DNA of 7,272 nt from Verrucomicrobiia bacterium (GTDB lineage: Bacteria; Verrucomicrobiota; Verrucomicrobiia; JABWAM01). Below, piece by piece: positions 6,520 to 7,272 of this stretch (within the stretch, counting starts at the first letter, position 1; each line of letters opens with the position of its first letter). The notes below the pieces were generated by a model. The model was given only the letters and a program-made list of their open reading frames with translations, was not told the DNA's origin and made no database searches. The stretch covers positions 1 to 7,272 of the forward strand of contig JABWAM010000125.1 in the NCBI GenBank assembly GCA_013360985.1, in the 5' to 3' direction. The position numbers and the translations under genes were made by a program.

Positions 6520-7272
6520 TTTCGAGCGTCTTAGCCGCGGGCGGCGAAGAAGCGGGAAAGTGGGTCGGCGCGGCGGCGGCCGCGGCGGCCCAACCCCTGG
6601 ACGCCTTCTGGGATTGGTTTTTTCGCGCGCACTTGCTCGGCGCGCGCGTGGCGGATCTGACTAAGTTCGCGGCGTTCCTGCTCCTCGGACTGATCCTGAG
6701 CCGCCTGTTGCGCGTCCCGCTTGCGCGCTGGCTGGACCGTTTGACGTCCCGAGCCGATCGCGATGCGGGAGCGAGAATTGGGCGCGGCGTTGGACGGTCG
6801 GTTTCGCTGTTGATCTTCGGGATCGTTCTCGGGTCGGGCGCGATTGACGTGCTTCACCTCCCGGGATGGGCGTGGGAGAAGGCGCGCCATTTGCCTACGG
6901 TTTTAATGGCCGCCGCCGCCGCGATGTTTTTTTTGCAGATCGCGGAGGGGTTCTTCCTGGGGGTGCAGCGGCGTTGGTCGGATGGGCGTTCGTCGTCGGA
7001 CGCCGCCCTCCTCCGTTTCATTCGCAAAGCGGTGCGCGCGCTGGTGGTCCTCGTGGTCGTCCTGGTTGCCGCCGACAACATCGGGGTTAAGGTCACGGGG
7101 ATCGTGACCAGCCTCGGGATCGGCGGCGCGGCGCTCGCGCTGGCGTCGCAGAGCATGATCGCCAACTTCATCGGAACGATCGAGGTGGTGGCCGACAAGC
7201 TCTATCGCGTCGGCGATCGGATCCAGTTCGACGCCTTCGACGGTTTCGTTGAAGAACTCGGGCTGCGCAGCA
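6516..7272 (+). CDS. MscS-family mechanosensitive ion channel (3' end beyond the window)
   Basis: The frame starts at an ATG whose ATGA overlaps the isomerase stop, and stays open for 252 codons to the window end. After an alanine-rich stretch (19-25) there are hydrophobic segments at about 48-65, 95-113, 126-149 and 172-188. The pore helix follows at about 192-220: LGIGGAALALASQSMIANFIG carries the small-residue glycine/alanine pattern of MscS TM3 (that stretch is residues 200-220). KLYRVGDRIQFD and GFVEELGLRS (to 252) open the cytosolic beta domain that always follows TM3. These channels release solutes on hypo-osmotic shock from the inner membrane. The extra helices before the pore put it among the longer YnaI- or YbdG-like members instead of the three-helix MscS form. 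The beta domain end and the C-terminal part are off the window. Confidence 0.92.
   Translation, partial: MISSVLAAGGEEAGKWVGAAAAAAAQPLDAFWDWFFRAHLLGARVADLTKFAAFLLLGLILSRLLRVPLARWLDRLTSRADRDAGARIGRGVGRSVSLLIFGIVLGSGAIDVLHLPGWAWEKARHLPTVLMAAAAAMFFLQIAEGFFLGVQRRWSDGRSSSDAALLRFIRKAVRALVVLVVVLVAADNIGVKVTGIVTSLGIGGAALALASQSMIANFIGTIEVVADKLYRVGDRIQFDAFDGFVEELGLRS

Overview
The window is GC-rich, tightly packed bacterial DNA with six complete protein genes, one gene cut by the right edge, and a possible gene tail at the left edge. A UroD/MtaA-type methyltransferase-like protein and an AP-endonuclease-2/xylose-isomerase-type sugar isomerase occur together here. That pairing is common in Planctomycetota, Verrucomicrobiota, Lentisphaerota and similar heterotrophs. 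This is only a hint: no rRNA, tRNA or other lineage marker is present.

Layout, left to right. (1) A possible 3' end of a + strand gene (3-62) meets the minus-strand UroD/MtaA-family gene (70-1080). (2) A 446-base divergent spacer holds repeat copy A (about 1178-1482). (3) A + strand pair follows: a small cupin (1527-1871) and pyrroline-5-carboxylate reductase proC (1956-2774). (4) A convergent junction carries two perfect 9-bp hairpins in tandem (2808-2859). (5) A minus-strand pair comes next: a GT1/GT28-like glycosyltransferase (2848-4122) and, upstream of it, a nucleotide-sugar epimerase (4124-5119). These are arranged as stop, one base, GTG start, so they look translationally coupled. (6) A second divergent spacer of 425 bases holds repeat copy B (about 5190-5492). 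(7) A + strand pair ends the window: a sugar phosphate isomerase/epimerase (5545-6519) and an MscS-family channel (from 6516, open at the window end), joined by an ATGA overlap.

How the genes work together. The epimerase and glycosyltransferase form a plausible two-step unit that makes a nucleotide sugar and transfers it to a lipid or other acceptor. ProC does the last step of proline synthesis. The isomerase and channel are co-transcribed by layout, with no obvious shared pathway.

The most unusual content is not a gene. About 300 bp in one divergent spacer recurs, same orientation, in the other divergent spacer 4 kb away, at about 88% identity (35 substitutions and one 3-base gap counted by eye). 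It has imperfect inverted ends, a 52-base stretch with no differences that can fold as a three-way junction, and a following hairpin in which one difference turns a C-G pair into a U-G pair. The substitutions show no codon pattern. It is therefore more likely a mobile or structured non-coding element than a small gene.
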